Source: Candidatus Rifleibacteriota bacterium (GTDB lineage: Bacteria > Riflebacteria > Ozemobacteria > Ozemobacterales > Ozemobacteraceae). Taken from it: a stretch of DNA of 56,047 nucleotides. The stretch covers positions 1-56,047 of the forward strand of contig JAKQKW010000093.1 in the NCBI GenBank assembly GCA_029560455.1, in the 5' to 3' direction. The position numbers and the translations under genes are program-made. The notes below the pieces were generated by a model that saw only the letters and a list, made by a program, of their open reading frames with translations, searched no databases and was not told the origin of the DNA. Below, piece after piece: positions 36,042 to 43,761 of the stretch (within the stretch, counting starts at the first letter, position 1; every line of letters begins with the position of its first letter).

Positions 36042-36101
36042 AAAAGCATCCACAAAGCCCGGAGAGTTTTCTGTCGGTTAATGAGCTTGTCGAAGGACCG
36101 C

Positions 36102-36914
36102 TCAACTGCCGGCTTTTTTCTGAGCCGTAATCATTGCCGCCGTGACCTGCGGGTGACGATAACGTCGCCGGCCTTTGGTCCACCAGCAGAACTGAATGGC
36201 CTCGACAGGGCAGAACTGCAGGCAGGCCATGCACTGCTCACAATGATGCTGCCAGACCGGCCGACGGGCCGAACTGAGCCTGATGTTGCCCACCGGGCAG
36301 ACCTGTTCACACAAGCCGCAGCCGGTACATGCCGATAGAGCTCTGAAATGACGGTCTGAGCGGCCAACCCAGCCGGCAAATCCTTTCCAGATAAACCAGA
36401 ACAGCCACGAAAATGGCGAAGGTGTAGTTTCCAACTCTGCAGCAGTTTTGGAAGCAATTAGAGGAATCAGTTTCTGCAGGCGTTCTGAAGCAGAAGCAAG
36501 CATTGCGTTGTTGACCTGATCAGAAAAAGCACCGTAAAGCGGAGTATAATTGCCCGGCATTACCAGAGCCCAGCCCGCTGAGAGTTTTATTGAAAGATGC
36601 TTCTGAAGTTCTGATGCAAAAATTCCGACAGCGGCACCAGGGGAACTGCCGCAGGTAGCGATAGCGCAAACGTAAGGAGCCCCGGAAAACCTGATGCGTT
36701 TCAGCGACTCCCTGACAATTACCGGAATGCCCGAAGCATAAACCGGAAAAACGAAAACCACCGTTTCACTATCTATCTTGAGCGGATTGTCCTCACTCAA
36801 ACTTGTCAATTCAGCCAGAGGTATCGACCGGGCATCAGAAAACTGCTTGGCAAGAGTTTGCGCAACCATAAGCGAGTTGCCGGTTCCCGAAAAATAAAGA
36901 ACGGTGGTGCTCAT
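36102..36914 (-). CDS. Flavodoxin-ferredoxin fusion (EFR1 family)
   Basis: A 270-residue cytoplasmic protein. The N-terminal flavodoxin-like half starts STTVLYFSGTGNSLMVAQ (FMN phosphate loop). The C-terminal third holds two 4Fe-4S motifs: CTGCGLCEQVCPVGNI and CEQCMACLQFCPVEAI. This matches the EFR1 family of small electron carriers. ATG 36914 has GGAGG eight bases upstream; an ATG seven codons before it lies upstream of that site and is rejected. It is divergent from two B12-radical SAM genes. Such enzymes need low-potential electrons to reduce their cluster and cobalamin, so this protein may be their donor; that link is inferred from position. Confidence 0.88.
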   Translation of the reverse strand: MSTTVLYFSGTGNSLMVAQTLAKQFSDARSIPLAELTSLSEDNPLKIDSETVVFVFPVYASGIPVIVRESLKRIRFSGAPYVCAIATCGSSPGAAVGIFASELQKHLSIKLSAGWALVMPGNYTPLYGAFSDQVNNAMLASASERLQKLIPLIASKTAAELETTPSPFSWLFWFIWKGFAGWVGRSDRHFRALSACTGCGLCEQVCPVGNIRLSSARRPVWQHHCEQCMACLQFCPVEAIQFCWWTKGRRRYRHPQVTAAMITAQKKAGS

Positions 36915-37093
36915 CAGATTTACCTCCAGCTGCAACTTAACGCCAGTATATTCTAAACTGCGAAAATTTTCCTGTCAGTCAGAAACCCTTTATGCCATGC
37001 AACTGCACGAAAGTTTTTCGTGAAAGGGGCATTTATCTCTGTTATCATTGTCGCAGAGTTGACCATCAGACCATCGAGCATCAGGAGCCTCAG

Positions 37094-38449
37094 GTGCGAA
37101 TTGCACTGATCAAGCCTTCATTGGGCGAAAAATCCGGCCGACCGTATCGCACCCCGGCTGTTCTTGAACCAACGGTTATCGCCCTGCTCGCCGGGCATAC
37201 TCCTGAAGACGTTCAGCTGGTTTTTATCGATGAGCGACTTGAAAGCATCGATTTTTCACAAAACTACGATCTGGTTGCAATTACCACCGAAACTTTCACC
37301 GCCCTGCGGGCCTATCAGATCGCGTCAGAATTCAGACGCCGCAATACCCCGGTAATCCTCGGCGGTTTTCACCCGACTCTTCTGCCACGTGAAGCCGCCA
37401 GATATGCAGATTCACTTGCCCTTGGCGAAGTTGAAAGCGTCTGGCCCGATGTCATCTCTGATCTCAGATCAGGAAACCTGCAACCAGTCTATCGGAGCCA
37501 GAGATCGAGCCTGCAGAATTTCAAATGCGACCGGTCGATATATGGCAAACATCGCTATCTGCCGGTCAGCCTGATAGAAACAAGCCGGGGTTGCTGTTTC
37601 AACTGCAACTTCTGCTCAGTCAGAAGCTTTTATGGATCAGAAGTCTTCCATCGGCCGATAGAAAAAGTTGTTGAAGAAATCACCAGACTCGGAAGCCGAC
37701 TGGTATTTTTTGCTGACGACAACATCGCCTCTAACCCAGAGCATGCCCGCAGACTGTTCAACGCTGTCAAACCGGCACGAATCAGGTGGGCAAGTCAGGC
37801 CAGCCTGACTTCGGCCACCGACGAAAGTTTTCTCGACGCTATGGCGGCAAGCGGCTGCATAGCCATCGTCATCGGCCTTGAATCTATCAACCCGGCGAAC
37901 CTGAAGTTGATGAACAAAGACTGGAGCAACCGGCTTGGACAGCTGGAAAAGCTGCTGAACGCTTTCAGACAGCGTGGTATCATGGTTTACGCCACTTTTG
38001 TTTTTGGCTACCCGAATGACCGGGTCAGCGATATTCGCGATACCGTCGATTTTGCACTGTCACAGAAATTGTTCATGGCCAACTTCAATATGCTGCTGCC
38101 ATTCCCCGGAACGCCGATTTATGATGATCTTATGAAGCAGGGTCGGCTGATTTTTCCGCAATGGTGGCTGAACCCTGATTACCGTTGGGAAATGCCTGCC
38201 TTCATGCCGGAACAGATGACTCCGGAAGAAATGGCCATGGCAGTCGGTGAAGGCCGGCGACGATTCAACAGCTATTCCGGCATTCTAAAAAGGGCCGGTG
38301 ACTTTTCCGCCAATTTTTCCAGTCCGTTCAAAGCCATGCTGTTTCTGGCCGCCAACCTGGTTTCACGCCGTGACATTCACAAAAAAACCGGCATCCATCC
38401 AGGCTTCAGCAACTGCGAACTTTTTGAAACCAAACCCGGAGAAATATGA
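37094..38449 (+). CDS. B12-binding radical SAM enzyme (first of tandem pair)
   Basis: From GTG 37094 (CAGGAG six bases upstream) the product is 451 residues. An N-terminal cobalamin-binding-like domain (IALIKPSLG, then PVILGGFHPTLLP) leads into the radical SAM barrel with the cluster motif RGCCFNCNFC (CxxxCxxC), then FADDN, and a substrate region with MLLPFPGTPIYDDL. These are class B radical SAM proteins, often methyltransferases or lipid/pigment-modifying enzymes; the substrate is unknown. The frame is open upstream to ATG 36992, but that start has no ribosome site and the homologous downstream gene begins at the equivalent of GTG 37094. Its stop overlaps the next ATG by four bases (ATGA). 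Confidence 0.88.
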   Translation: MRIALIKPSLGEKSGRPYRTPAVLEPTVIALLAGHTPEDVQLVFIDERLESIDFSQNYDLVAITTETFTALRAYQIASEFRRRNTPVILGGFHPTLLPREAARYADSLALGEVESVWPDVISDLRSGNLQPVYRSQRSSLQNFKCDRSIYGKHRYLPVSLIETSRGCCFNCNFCSVRSFYGSEVFHRPIEKVVEEITRLGSRLVFFADDNIASNPEHARRLFNAVKPARIRWASQASLTSATDESFLDAMAASGCIAIVIGLESINPANLKLMNKDWSNRLGQLEKLLNAFRQRGIMVYATFVFGYPNDRVSDIRDTVDFALSQKLFMANFNMLLPFPGTPIYDDLMKQGRLIFPQWWLNPDYRWEMPAFMPEQMTPEEMAMAVGEGRRRFNSYSGILKRAGDFSANFSSPFKAMLFLAANLVSRRDIHKKTGIHPGFSNCELFETKPGEI

Positions 38450-39774
38450 AAGTCACCTTCATCAAACCCAACATGGGCCTGGTCAATGGCCGCCCTTATC
38501 ACGACCGCGGTCGCATGGAACCGCTGACTTTTGCGGTTCTTGCCGGGCTGCTACCCGACGATTGTGAATTCGCGCTTTTTGATGACCGTTACGAAAGAAT
38601 ACCTTACAGCGAGCCCACAGACCTTGTCTGCATCAATGTCGAAATTTACACCGCCAGGCGTTCTTACGAAATTGCGGCCAGGTTTCGCCAGCGTGGTGTC
38701 AAAGTCGCTCTCGGTGGGTTTCATGTCTCTATGATCCCAGAAGAAGCGGCGCAGCATGCAGACACAATCATGCTCGGCGACGCCGAAGAAGTTTTTCCAC
38801 AGATGGTTGCTGATCTTGCTGCCGGCCGGCTGCAACCGGTTTATCAGGGGCATTTCCCGCCCAGGCTCGGTGGCCTGCGCACCCGCTGGGAAATCTTCAA
38901 CGGCAAAAGTTATCTGCCGCTGCGTCTTACGCAATTCAGCCGGGGCTGCCCGAATCACTGCCGCTTCTGCGCCACCGGCTCACTGTATCAGAGAACGCAT
39001 TGCTACCGCCCACCGGCCGAAGTTGCGGCAGAACTGGCTGAACAGCCGCAGAATTTTGTCTTTTTTGTCGACGACAACATTGTGGCGCAGGCGGATGCGG
39101 CGAAAGAGTTGTTTCGCCTGCTTATTCCCCAGAAAAAGCGCTGGATAGGTCAGGCAAGTCTTAGCTTTACCGAAGACCCCGAACTGATGAATCTCATGCA
39201 ACGCAGTGGTTGTGCCGGCCTGGTAGTGGGATTCGAATCGACAAACCCTGAAAACCTGCAGCAGATGGGTAAAAACTGCAACATGCACCTCGAAAGCTAT
39301 GCGCCGGTAATCGAGAAAATCAGAGAGATCGGTTTTCAGCTATGGGCTGCGTTTCTGATCGGCTATGATGCCGACGACGCGGCATCCATAAAGAAAACCG
39401 TTCAGTGGGCCATCGACCAGAAATTCTGTTTTTCTGCCTTCAACATTCTCAGTCCCTACCCGGGCACGCCGCTGTATGAAGAGATGCAGAGTCAGGGCAG
39501 ACTGCTGTATGACCGCTGGTGGCTCGATGAGCGTTACCACTTTGGTGACTGCGTGTTCAAACCGGCGCGCATGACACCCGACGAACTGACCGAGATCTGT
39601 TTCTGGGCCCGCCGCCGTTTCAATCACCCGGTCAGCATTCTCAAGCGCGCCTTTGACTTTAAAACCAATGCCAAGGATTTATGGAGCCTTGCCACTTATT
39701 TTGCTTATAATCCGCTGTTTCGCCGTGAATTGTTCAAAAAGCACGGCATGGTGCTCGGCTATCACCACAAATAA
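38446..39774 (+). CDS. B12-binding radical SAM enzyme (second of tandem pair)
   Basis: A 442-residue paralogue of the preceding gene with the same order: KVTFIKPNMGLVNGRPYH, VALGGFHVSMIPEEA (B12 domain), the cluster motif RGCPNHCRFC, FVDDNIVA, and NILSPYPGTPLYEEM. The two proteins share length, motif order and a C-terminal segment (RRRFN, SILKRA.DF), so they arose by duplication. Translational coupling through ATGA suggests they act in one pathway on consecutive or related substrates. A hairpin follows at 39771-39812. Confidence 0.9.
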   Translation: MKVTFIKPNMGLVNGRPYHDRGRMEPLTFAVLAGLLPDDCEFALFDDRYERIPYSEPTDLVCINVEIYTARRSYEIAARFRQRGVKVALGGFHVSMIPEEAAQHADTIMLGDAEEVFPQMVADLAAGRLQPVYQGHFPPRLGGLRTRWEIFNGKSYLPLRLTQFSRGCPNHCRFCATGSLYQRTHCYRPPAEVAAELAEQPQNFVFFVDDNIVAQADAAKELFRLLIPQKKRWIGQASLSFTEDPELMNLMQRSGCAGLVVGFESTNPENLQQMGKNCNMHLESYAPVIEKIREIGFQLWAAFLIGYDADDAASIKKTVQWAIDQKFCFSAFNILSPYPGTPLYEEMQSQGRLLYDRWWLDERYHFGDCVFKPARMTPDELTEICFWARRRFNHPVSILKRAFDFKTNAKDLWSLATYFAYNPLFRRELFKKHGMVLGYHHK

Positions 39775-39812
39775 AATGCGCCCGGCCAGGGGAAACTCCT
39801 GCAACCGGGCGC
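39771..39812 (-). terminator. Terminator hairpin between convergent genes
   Basis: GCGCCCGG (39778-39785) pairs with CCGGGCGC (39805-39812). Read on the minus strand the stem is followed by ATTTTATTT, giving a good intrinsic terminator for the gene ending at 39841. On the plus strand no T-run follows, so the effect on the radical SAM transcript is less sure. Confidence 0.65.
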
Positions 39813-39840
39813 ACCGTATTAATCAGATGCGCTATAAAGA

Positions 39841-41202
39841 TCAGCGAGCGACTTTACCCCTGCCACTGAAAACATAGACCATGCGGCCTTCAGCGTCTCT
39901 GTCCATATTGATGTTCTCAAGAACCGGAGTAAAGGGCAGGCCCTTTCGAATGTTTTCAGAGCCGCGTTTCAAAAACCAGTTGATGCCCTGCCCGCCAATA
40001 TAACTGGTTATTTCAGAGGCAATGGCATCATCGACGATCAGAAGCACTTCTCTGAAGGTGACCTGACCTTCTTTCGGCACAAGAACGCCAACTGCCTTAA
40101 CCGAAACCAGCCCGGTAACATCGGTGCCCTGCAAAAAGATCAGATTGCGGCTGCCGGTGTTTTTAAATTCGATAGCCTGCTCACTGACAGCATTTTTGGC
40201 ATTGACTACCGCAATTTCGGTGTTGCCATCGAGCTCTTTGATTATGTCCGCAATGCCACCGGTCTTTTTAAAGGGCATTTTCCAGACCTGGCCTGGGGCA
40301 AAAGAACCCATTTCATAGGCAGCCTCGCCGACCTGGGGCATTACATTGAGCTGTTCCTCATCCTGAACGATGCGGTAGCGGTTAAAGTGTGCATCGCCAA
40401 GCACATCGTCGACTTCGGTGGCATTACTGTTATCAAGAGCGCTCAGACTGACTTCTGCAAAGCCGAGTTCGGCTTCGATAACAGACAGACCGTTCGGAGC
40501 GACAAAGTTCTGCACGAATATTTCCATGTCGAAGCGGTTTTCGGGCAGAAGTTTCACTTTAACACCGAGTTTGCCGGGTTCGGGAATCACCGTCGCCAGC
40601 TTGGCAAGCAAATTAGCCTCGCGGGCCGGCGAAATTTTGCCTGGTGCGCCATCTTCACTCATAACCTCAATACTGATGCGTTTGTCTTCCGGCACCTTCA
40701 AAAAGCCCTTCTGGGCCTTTCTGATTTTAGCTTCGAGCCGCTTGCGCTTTTGTTCCAGACTGTTGCGGTCGACCGTGTCGAGGTCGGGCAGACTTGGGTC
40801 AAGGTAACGTTCAACCGTGGTTATGAGAGTATCTATCTCTTCGCTCAGATCTTTATTTGGAACCACTTCAGGCTGAATCTTCGCAAACTGCAGTCTCTTG
40901 AACGCCTTTTCGAGAGGCACTTCGAACATGGTGCGCGCTGATTTTCTAGCCTTAAGCTGCTCGGCGGCATTGATCAGTTCAACAAAAGGTGCAAGATCAT
41001 AATCACGTTCAAGTGAAAGGCGCAACTGTTCATCGATCTCGCCAACTTTGGTCACAAAATCAGGGGAATGAACCCCTTCGTTCCCGGTAGAAAAAGCCGA
41101 AGTCATTTCCTTGATCAGGTTTCCCATTTCGCTGTCGGCCATGGCAACGCCTGGCATAAACAACGCCAGCATCAGAAAAAGAACGTAAAGGCGGTTCTTC
41201 AT
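39841..41202 (-). CDS. Exported hypothetical protein (453 aa)
   Basis: From ATG 41202, with GGAGG immediately upstream at proper spacing, the product has a clear signal peptide (LYVLFLMLALFMPGVAMADSE). The next 150 residues are helical and charged (KRKRLEAKIRKAQKGF); the rest is mixed alpha/beta with a hydrophobic stretch (NLIFLQGTDVTGLVSVKAVGVLVP). I do not recognise the family. An in-frame start 23 codons upstream lies in front of the ribosome site and is rejected. It appears to be a single-gene unit, with a candidate promoter at 41234-41262 and a terminator at 39771-39812. Confidence 0.75.
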   Translation of the reverse strand: MKNRLYVLFLMLALFMPGVAMADSEMGNLIKEMTSAFSTGNEGVHSPDFVTKVGEIDEQLRLSLERDYDLAPFVELINAAEQLKARKSARTMFEVPLEKAFKRLQFAKIQPEVVPNKDLSEEIDTLITTVERYLDPSLPDLDTVDRNSLEQKRKRLEAKIRKAQKGFLKVPEDKRISIEVMSEDGAPGKISPAREANLLAKLATVIPEPGKLGVKVKLLPENRFDMEIFVQNFVAPNGLSVIEAELGFAEVSLSALDNSNATEVDDVLGDAHFNRYRIVQDEEQLNVMPQVGEAAYEMGSFAPGQVWKMPFKKTGGIADIIKELDGNTEIAVVNAKNAVSEQAIEFKNTGSRNLIFLQGTDVTGLVSVKAVGVLVPKEGQVTFREVLLIVDDAIASEITSYIGGQGINWFLKRGSENIRKGLPFTPVLENINMDRDAEGRMVYVFSGRGKVAR

Positions 41203-41233
41203 TGTTTCCTCCAGAAAAACTTTGTCTTGATGC

Positions 41234-41262
41234 AGATTAGCATAATAAACAACCCACCGCAA
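41234..41262 (-). promoter_or_regulatory. Candidate promoter for gene 39841-41202
   Basis: Minus strand TTGCGG (41257-41262), a 17-base spacer and TAATCT (41234-41239), about 30 bases upstream of the ATG at 41202. The -35 box is a fair match only. Confidence 0.45.
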
Positions 41263-41388
41263 ACTCTGCATATTTGCGCATTAAAAAGAATGCTCAACAG
41301 GGTACATGAAGTTACCCCCAAAAGTTACCCTGCCTTGTGAAGTAAAACAAATTCAACACATCCCGTCCGGACAAAGTCGACAAACATG

Positions 41389-41411
41389 AAAAAACCCGCT
41401 TCAGCAGCGGG
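41389..41411 (-). terminator. Intrinsic terminator of the tRNA operon
   Basis: Minus strand CCCGCT (41406-41411), loop GCTGA, AGCGGG (41395-41400), then TTTTTT. It lies about 40 bases past the last tRNA gene. Confidence 0.85.
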
Positions 41412-41451
41412 CTTATTAGACTTAATTAAACATCATTCGGGCAAAAAAAAA

Positions 41452-41524
41452 TGGAGCATGGCGGATTTGAACCGACGACCCACTGATTAAGAGTCAGTTG
41501 CTCTACCAGCTGAGCTAATGCTCC
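41452..41524 (-). tRNA. tRNA-Lys (CTT)
   Basis: Cloverleaf of 73 bases on the minus strand. The acceptor stem GGAGCAT pairs with ATGCTCC, the anticodon stem ACTGA/TCAGT holds loop CTCTTAA, and the T-loop is TTCAAAT. No CCA is encoded. It is the last gene of the tRNA operon. Confidence 0.95.
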
Positions 41525-41554
41525 AAGGGTCTGCACAGGCAGACCCGATTTAAG

Positions 41555-41626
41555 TGAGCCGCGTTGGATTTGAACCAACGACCCCCTGATTAAAAGTCAG
41601 ATGCTCTACCCCTGAGCTAGCGGCCC
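41555..41626 (-). tRNA. tRNA-Lys (TTT)
   Basis: 72-base cloverleaf. Acceptor GGGCCGC/GCGGCTC (one G-T pair), anticodon loop CTTTTAA with stem CTGA/TCAG, T-arm GTTGG TTCAAAT CCAAC. CCA is not encoded. Together with its neighbour it covers both lysine codons. Confidence 0.95.
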
Positions 41627-41645
41627 GAAAAGAACGATAACAAAA

Positions 41646-41719
41646 CGCGCCTGGAAGGATTCGAACCCTCAACCTACGGATCCGAAGTCCGTTGCTCTAT
41701 CCAATTGAGCTACAGGCGC
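41646..41719 (-). tRNA. tRNA-Arg (TCG)
   Basis: 74-base cloverleaf. Acceptor GCGCCTG/CAGGCGC with discriminator G, anticodon loop CTTCGGA on stem ACGGA/TCCGT, T-loop TTCGAAT. CCA is not encoded. TCG would read CGA and probably CGG codons. Confidence 0.93.
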
Positions 41720-41726
41720 TCAACAG

Positions 41727-41799
41727 GGACGAAGACGGGGCTCGAACCCGCAACCACAAGATCCACAATCTTGTGCACTACCATTGTGCTACTTCGTCC
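41727..41799 (-). tRNA. tRNA-His (GTG)
   Basis: The anticodon loop is TTGTGGA on stem CAAGA/TCTTG. The acceptor stem GACGAAG/CTTCGTC is preceded by an encoded extra G at position -1 that faces C73, the identity feature of bacterial histidine tRNA. The coordinates include that G. CCA is not encoded. Confidence 0.95.
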
Positions 41800-41827
41800 A
41801 TAAAGCCTAGACGAGATCAGCCTTCAC

Positions 41828-41901
41828 CGCGCCAGAGAGGACTCGAACCCCTGGCCCGCAGCTTAGAAGGCTGCTGCTCTATCCACCTGAGCTACTGGCG
41901 C
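41828..41901 (-). tRNA. tRNA-Arg (TCT)
   Basis: 74-base cloverleaf. Acceptor GCGCCAG/CTGGCGC with discriminator G, anticodon loop CTTCTAA on stem GCAGC/GCTGC, T-loop TTCGAGT. It reads AGA/AGG. CCA is not encoded. Confidence 0.94.
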
Positions 41902-41918
41902 AACCAAGATAAAAAGAA

Positions 41919-41991
41919 AGCGGGAAACGGGACTTGAACCCGCGACATCCACCTTGGCAAGGTGGCGCTCTACCAACTGAGCTATTCCCGC
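41919..41991 (-). tRNA. tRNA-Gly (GCC)
   Basis: 73-base cloverleaf. Acceptor GCGGGAA/TTCCCGC with discriminator T, anticodon loop TTGCCAA on stem CCACC/GGTGG, T-loop TTCAAGT. CCA is not encoded. Confidence 0.95.
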
Positions 41992-42009
41992 AAACAACTT
42001 TGCAACCTA

Positions 42010-42082
42010 TCGGGGCGACTGGACTCGAACCAGCGGCCCTCTGGTCCCAAACCAGATGCGCTACCAACTGCGCTACGCCCCG
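42010..42082 (-). tRNA. tRNA-Pro (TGG)
   Basis: 73-base cloverleaf. The acceptor starts with C, as in bacterial proline tRNA (CGGGGCG/CGCCCCG, discriminator A); anticodon loop TTTGGGA on stem TCTGG/CCAGA. First gene of the seven-tRNA operon. CCA is not encoded. Confidence 0.95.
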
Positions 42083-42112
42083 GTGCTGCGACCTTGCGTT
42101 GCAACGAAATGT

Positions 42113-42141
42113 ATATTAACAGAACTCGATTTTACAGTCAA
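42113..42141 (-). promoter_or_regulatory. Sigma70 promoter of the tRNA operon
   Basis: Minus strand TTGACT (42136-42141), a 17-base spacer and TAATAT (42113-42118), about 30 bases upstream of tRNA-Pro. The close match to consensus fits strong stable-RNA transcription. Confidence 0.8.
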
Positions 42142-42486
42142 GCATTTTTTGCATAAAAATTTTCTCAGCCTAAAATACAGTGTACAACCACATTTTCCCG
42201 ATTCAAGACTTCTTCGACTTATAAAAAAATTCTTTTCAGCCAAAATGGCCAGTTTAATTAATACCTGTCTGTCCCTTTTCCTATATACGGCCTTTAACAG
42301 CATGAGTCTGCTATTTTTTACTGCAAAACCGGGCAACAGCATTTAACTCCTGAATTCCGCTTCCATACCAGACAATGAAAAGACAGCATCCATTACTTCT
42401 ACTCCCAAGCCTTGAGCAATAGAGGCGAAAATCCTGCCCTGACGAGAGACAGAGGTATTTTAATGCGATCGCCGCAAGATAGGCAG
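42142..42486 (+). other. AT-rich intergenic region, no gene seen
   Basis: About 345 bases between the tRNA promoter and the glycan operon promoter candidate. I see no ORF with a ribosome site, no tRNA or riboswitch consensus and no transposon ends. It probably holds only divergent promoter and upstream sequences. Confidence 0.6.
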
Positions 42487-42515
42487 TTGTTGTATCGGAT
42501 AATTTCTGGTACATT
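42487..42515 (+). promoter_or_regulatory. Candidate promoter of the glycan operon
   Basis: TTGTTG (42487-42492), a 17-base spacer and TACATT (42510-42515), about 50 bases upstream of ATG 42564. A moderate match; other AT-rich hexamers nearby could serve instead. Confidence 0.35.
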
Positions 42516-42563
42516 GGCCGCAGATTTTTATCTTATACAGACACCCCGAAGAGGTGATACGAA

Positions 42564-43757
42564 ATGAAACAGATCTGCGTTATCGGCCTGGGCTACATTG
42601 GTCTACCAACCAGTTCGATACTGGCCGCCAAAGGTTATCAGGTACTGGGGGTAGACATCAGCCAGAAAGTGGTCGACACAATCAACAGTGGCAGAATACA
42701 CATTACCGAGCCAGATCTTGATCTTTTCGTCAAAGCGGCGGTGCAGTCCGGAAAATTACGAGCTTCTCTCACACCTGAAAAAAGTGACGTTTTTATCATC
42801 GCCGTACCAACACCTTTCAAAGAAGACAAAAAACCAGAAATGTCTTTTGTACAGGCCGCAACCGAAAGCCTTGTCAAATTTCTGCAGCCTGGTAATCTCG
42901 TCATTCTCGAATCGACATCGCCGCCCAAAACCTGCGAAGAAATCATCTCACCAATCATAAAAAAGGCCGGCTTTGTTCCTGGTAAAGACGTATTTCTTGC
43001 CCATTGCCCCGAAAGGGTTTTGCCTGGCCAGATAATGCGCGAGGTGGTAGAAAACGACCGGGTAATTGGCGGTCTGACACCTGAATGCGCCGAAAAAGCC
43101 AGACAACTCTACAGCAGTTTTGTGAAGGGGCAGATTCACATCACCGATTCAACCACCGCTGAAATGGTTAAACTCGTTGAAAACAGCTTTCGCGATGTCA
43201 ACATCGCCTTTGCCAATGAATTGTCAATTATCTGCGAACGCCTGCATCTGAACGTCTGGGAACTCATCAAACTGGCCAATCTCCACCCCAGGGTTAACAT
43301 ATTAAGACCCGGACCTGGAGTTGGTGGGCACTGCATCGCTGTCGATCCATGGTTCATCGTCGATGCCTGCCCTGAAGAAGCGAGACTGATAAAGACCGCC
43401 AGACTTGTAAATGACAGCAAACCCGAGCATGTGGTCCAAAAGGTGACGCAGGCCGCAGGCCGCCTGAAAAACCCTGTAATCGGTGTGCTAGGGCTTTCAT
43501 ACAAACAGGACATCGACGATCTGCGCGAATCACCGGCGGTAGAAATTGCTCACAGCCTGAAAGGCATGAATATTGGCAGACTCATGGTCTGCGAACCATT
43601 CTGCCAGAAGCACCCGGACTTTGAACTGTTTCAACTGGAACAGGTTCTCAAAGAAGCAGACATACTGGTTCTACTGGTCGCGCACCAGCAGTTCAGAAAA
43701 ATTGCCCCCGAAATTCTCAAACCCAAAATCGTAATCGACACATGTGGAATCTGGTGA
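42564..43757 (+). CDS. wecC: UDP-N-acetyl-D-mannosamine dehydrogenase (WecC-like)
   Basis: A 397-residue UDP-sugar dehydrogenase. NAD-binding N-terminus ICVIGLGYIGLP; then AVPTPF and LESTSPPKTCEEI; the catalytic region includes ENSFRDVNIAFANEL; the signature RPGPGVGGHCIAVDPWF with the active-site cysteine; C-terminal domain LGLSYKQDIDDLRESPA. The GPGVGGHCIAVDPWF form is that of WecC/WbpO enzymes, which oxidise UDP-ManNAc or UDP-GalNAc twice to the uronate. GAGGTGATACG precedes the ATG. It is the first gene of a six-gene plus-strand operon. The epimerase (WecB) that makes UDP-ManNAc is not in the window, so the exact substrate is unproven. Confidence 0.9.
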   Translation: MKQICVIGLGYIGLPTSSILAAKGYQVLGVDISQKVVDTINSGRIHITEPDLDLFVKAAVQSGKLRASLTPEKSDVFIIAVPTPFKEDKKPEMSFVQAATESLVKFLQPGNLVILESTSPPKTCEEIISPIIKKAGFVPGKDVFLAHCPERVLPGQIMREVVENDRVIGGLTPECAEKARQLYSSFVKGQIHITDSTTAEMVKLVENSFRDVNIAFANELSIICERLHLNVWELIKLANLHPRVNILRPGPGVGGHCIAVDPWFIVDACPEEARLIKTARLVNDSKPEHVVQKVTQAAGRLKNPVIGVLGLSYKQDIDDLRESPAVEIAHSLKGMNIGRLMVCEPFCQKHPDFELFQLEQVLKEADILVLLVAHQQFRKIAPEILKPKIVIDTCGIW

Positions 43758-43761
43758 AAAA

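Noticed and set aside
36992..37093. Cysteine-containing N-terminal extension (CNC...CYHC) of the first tandem radical SAM gene
   Set aside because: No ribosome site precedes ATG 36992, while GTG 37094 has CAGGAG at proper spacing and matches the start of the paralogue. The cysteines are probably chance.
41452..42082. Regular spacing of tRNA genes considered as a repeat or CRISPR array
   Set aside because: Each unit folds as a distinct tRNA with a different anticodon; the similarity is only in the T-arm and D-arm consensus.
42142..42563. Possible small gene or riboswitch in the AT-rich gap before the glycan operon
   Set aside because: The frames present lack ribosome sites and no known riboswitch consensus was recognised.
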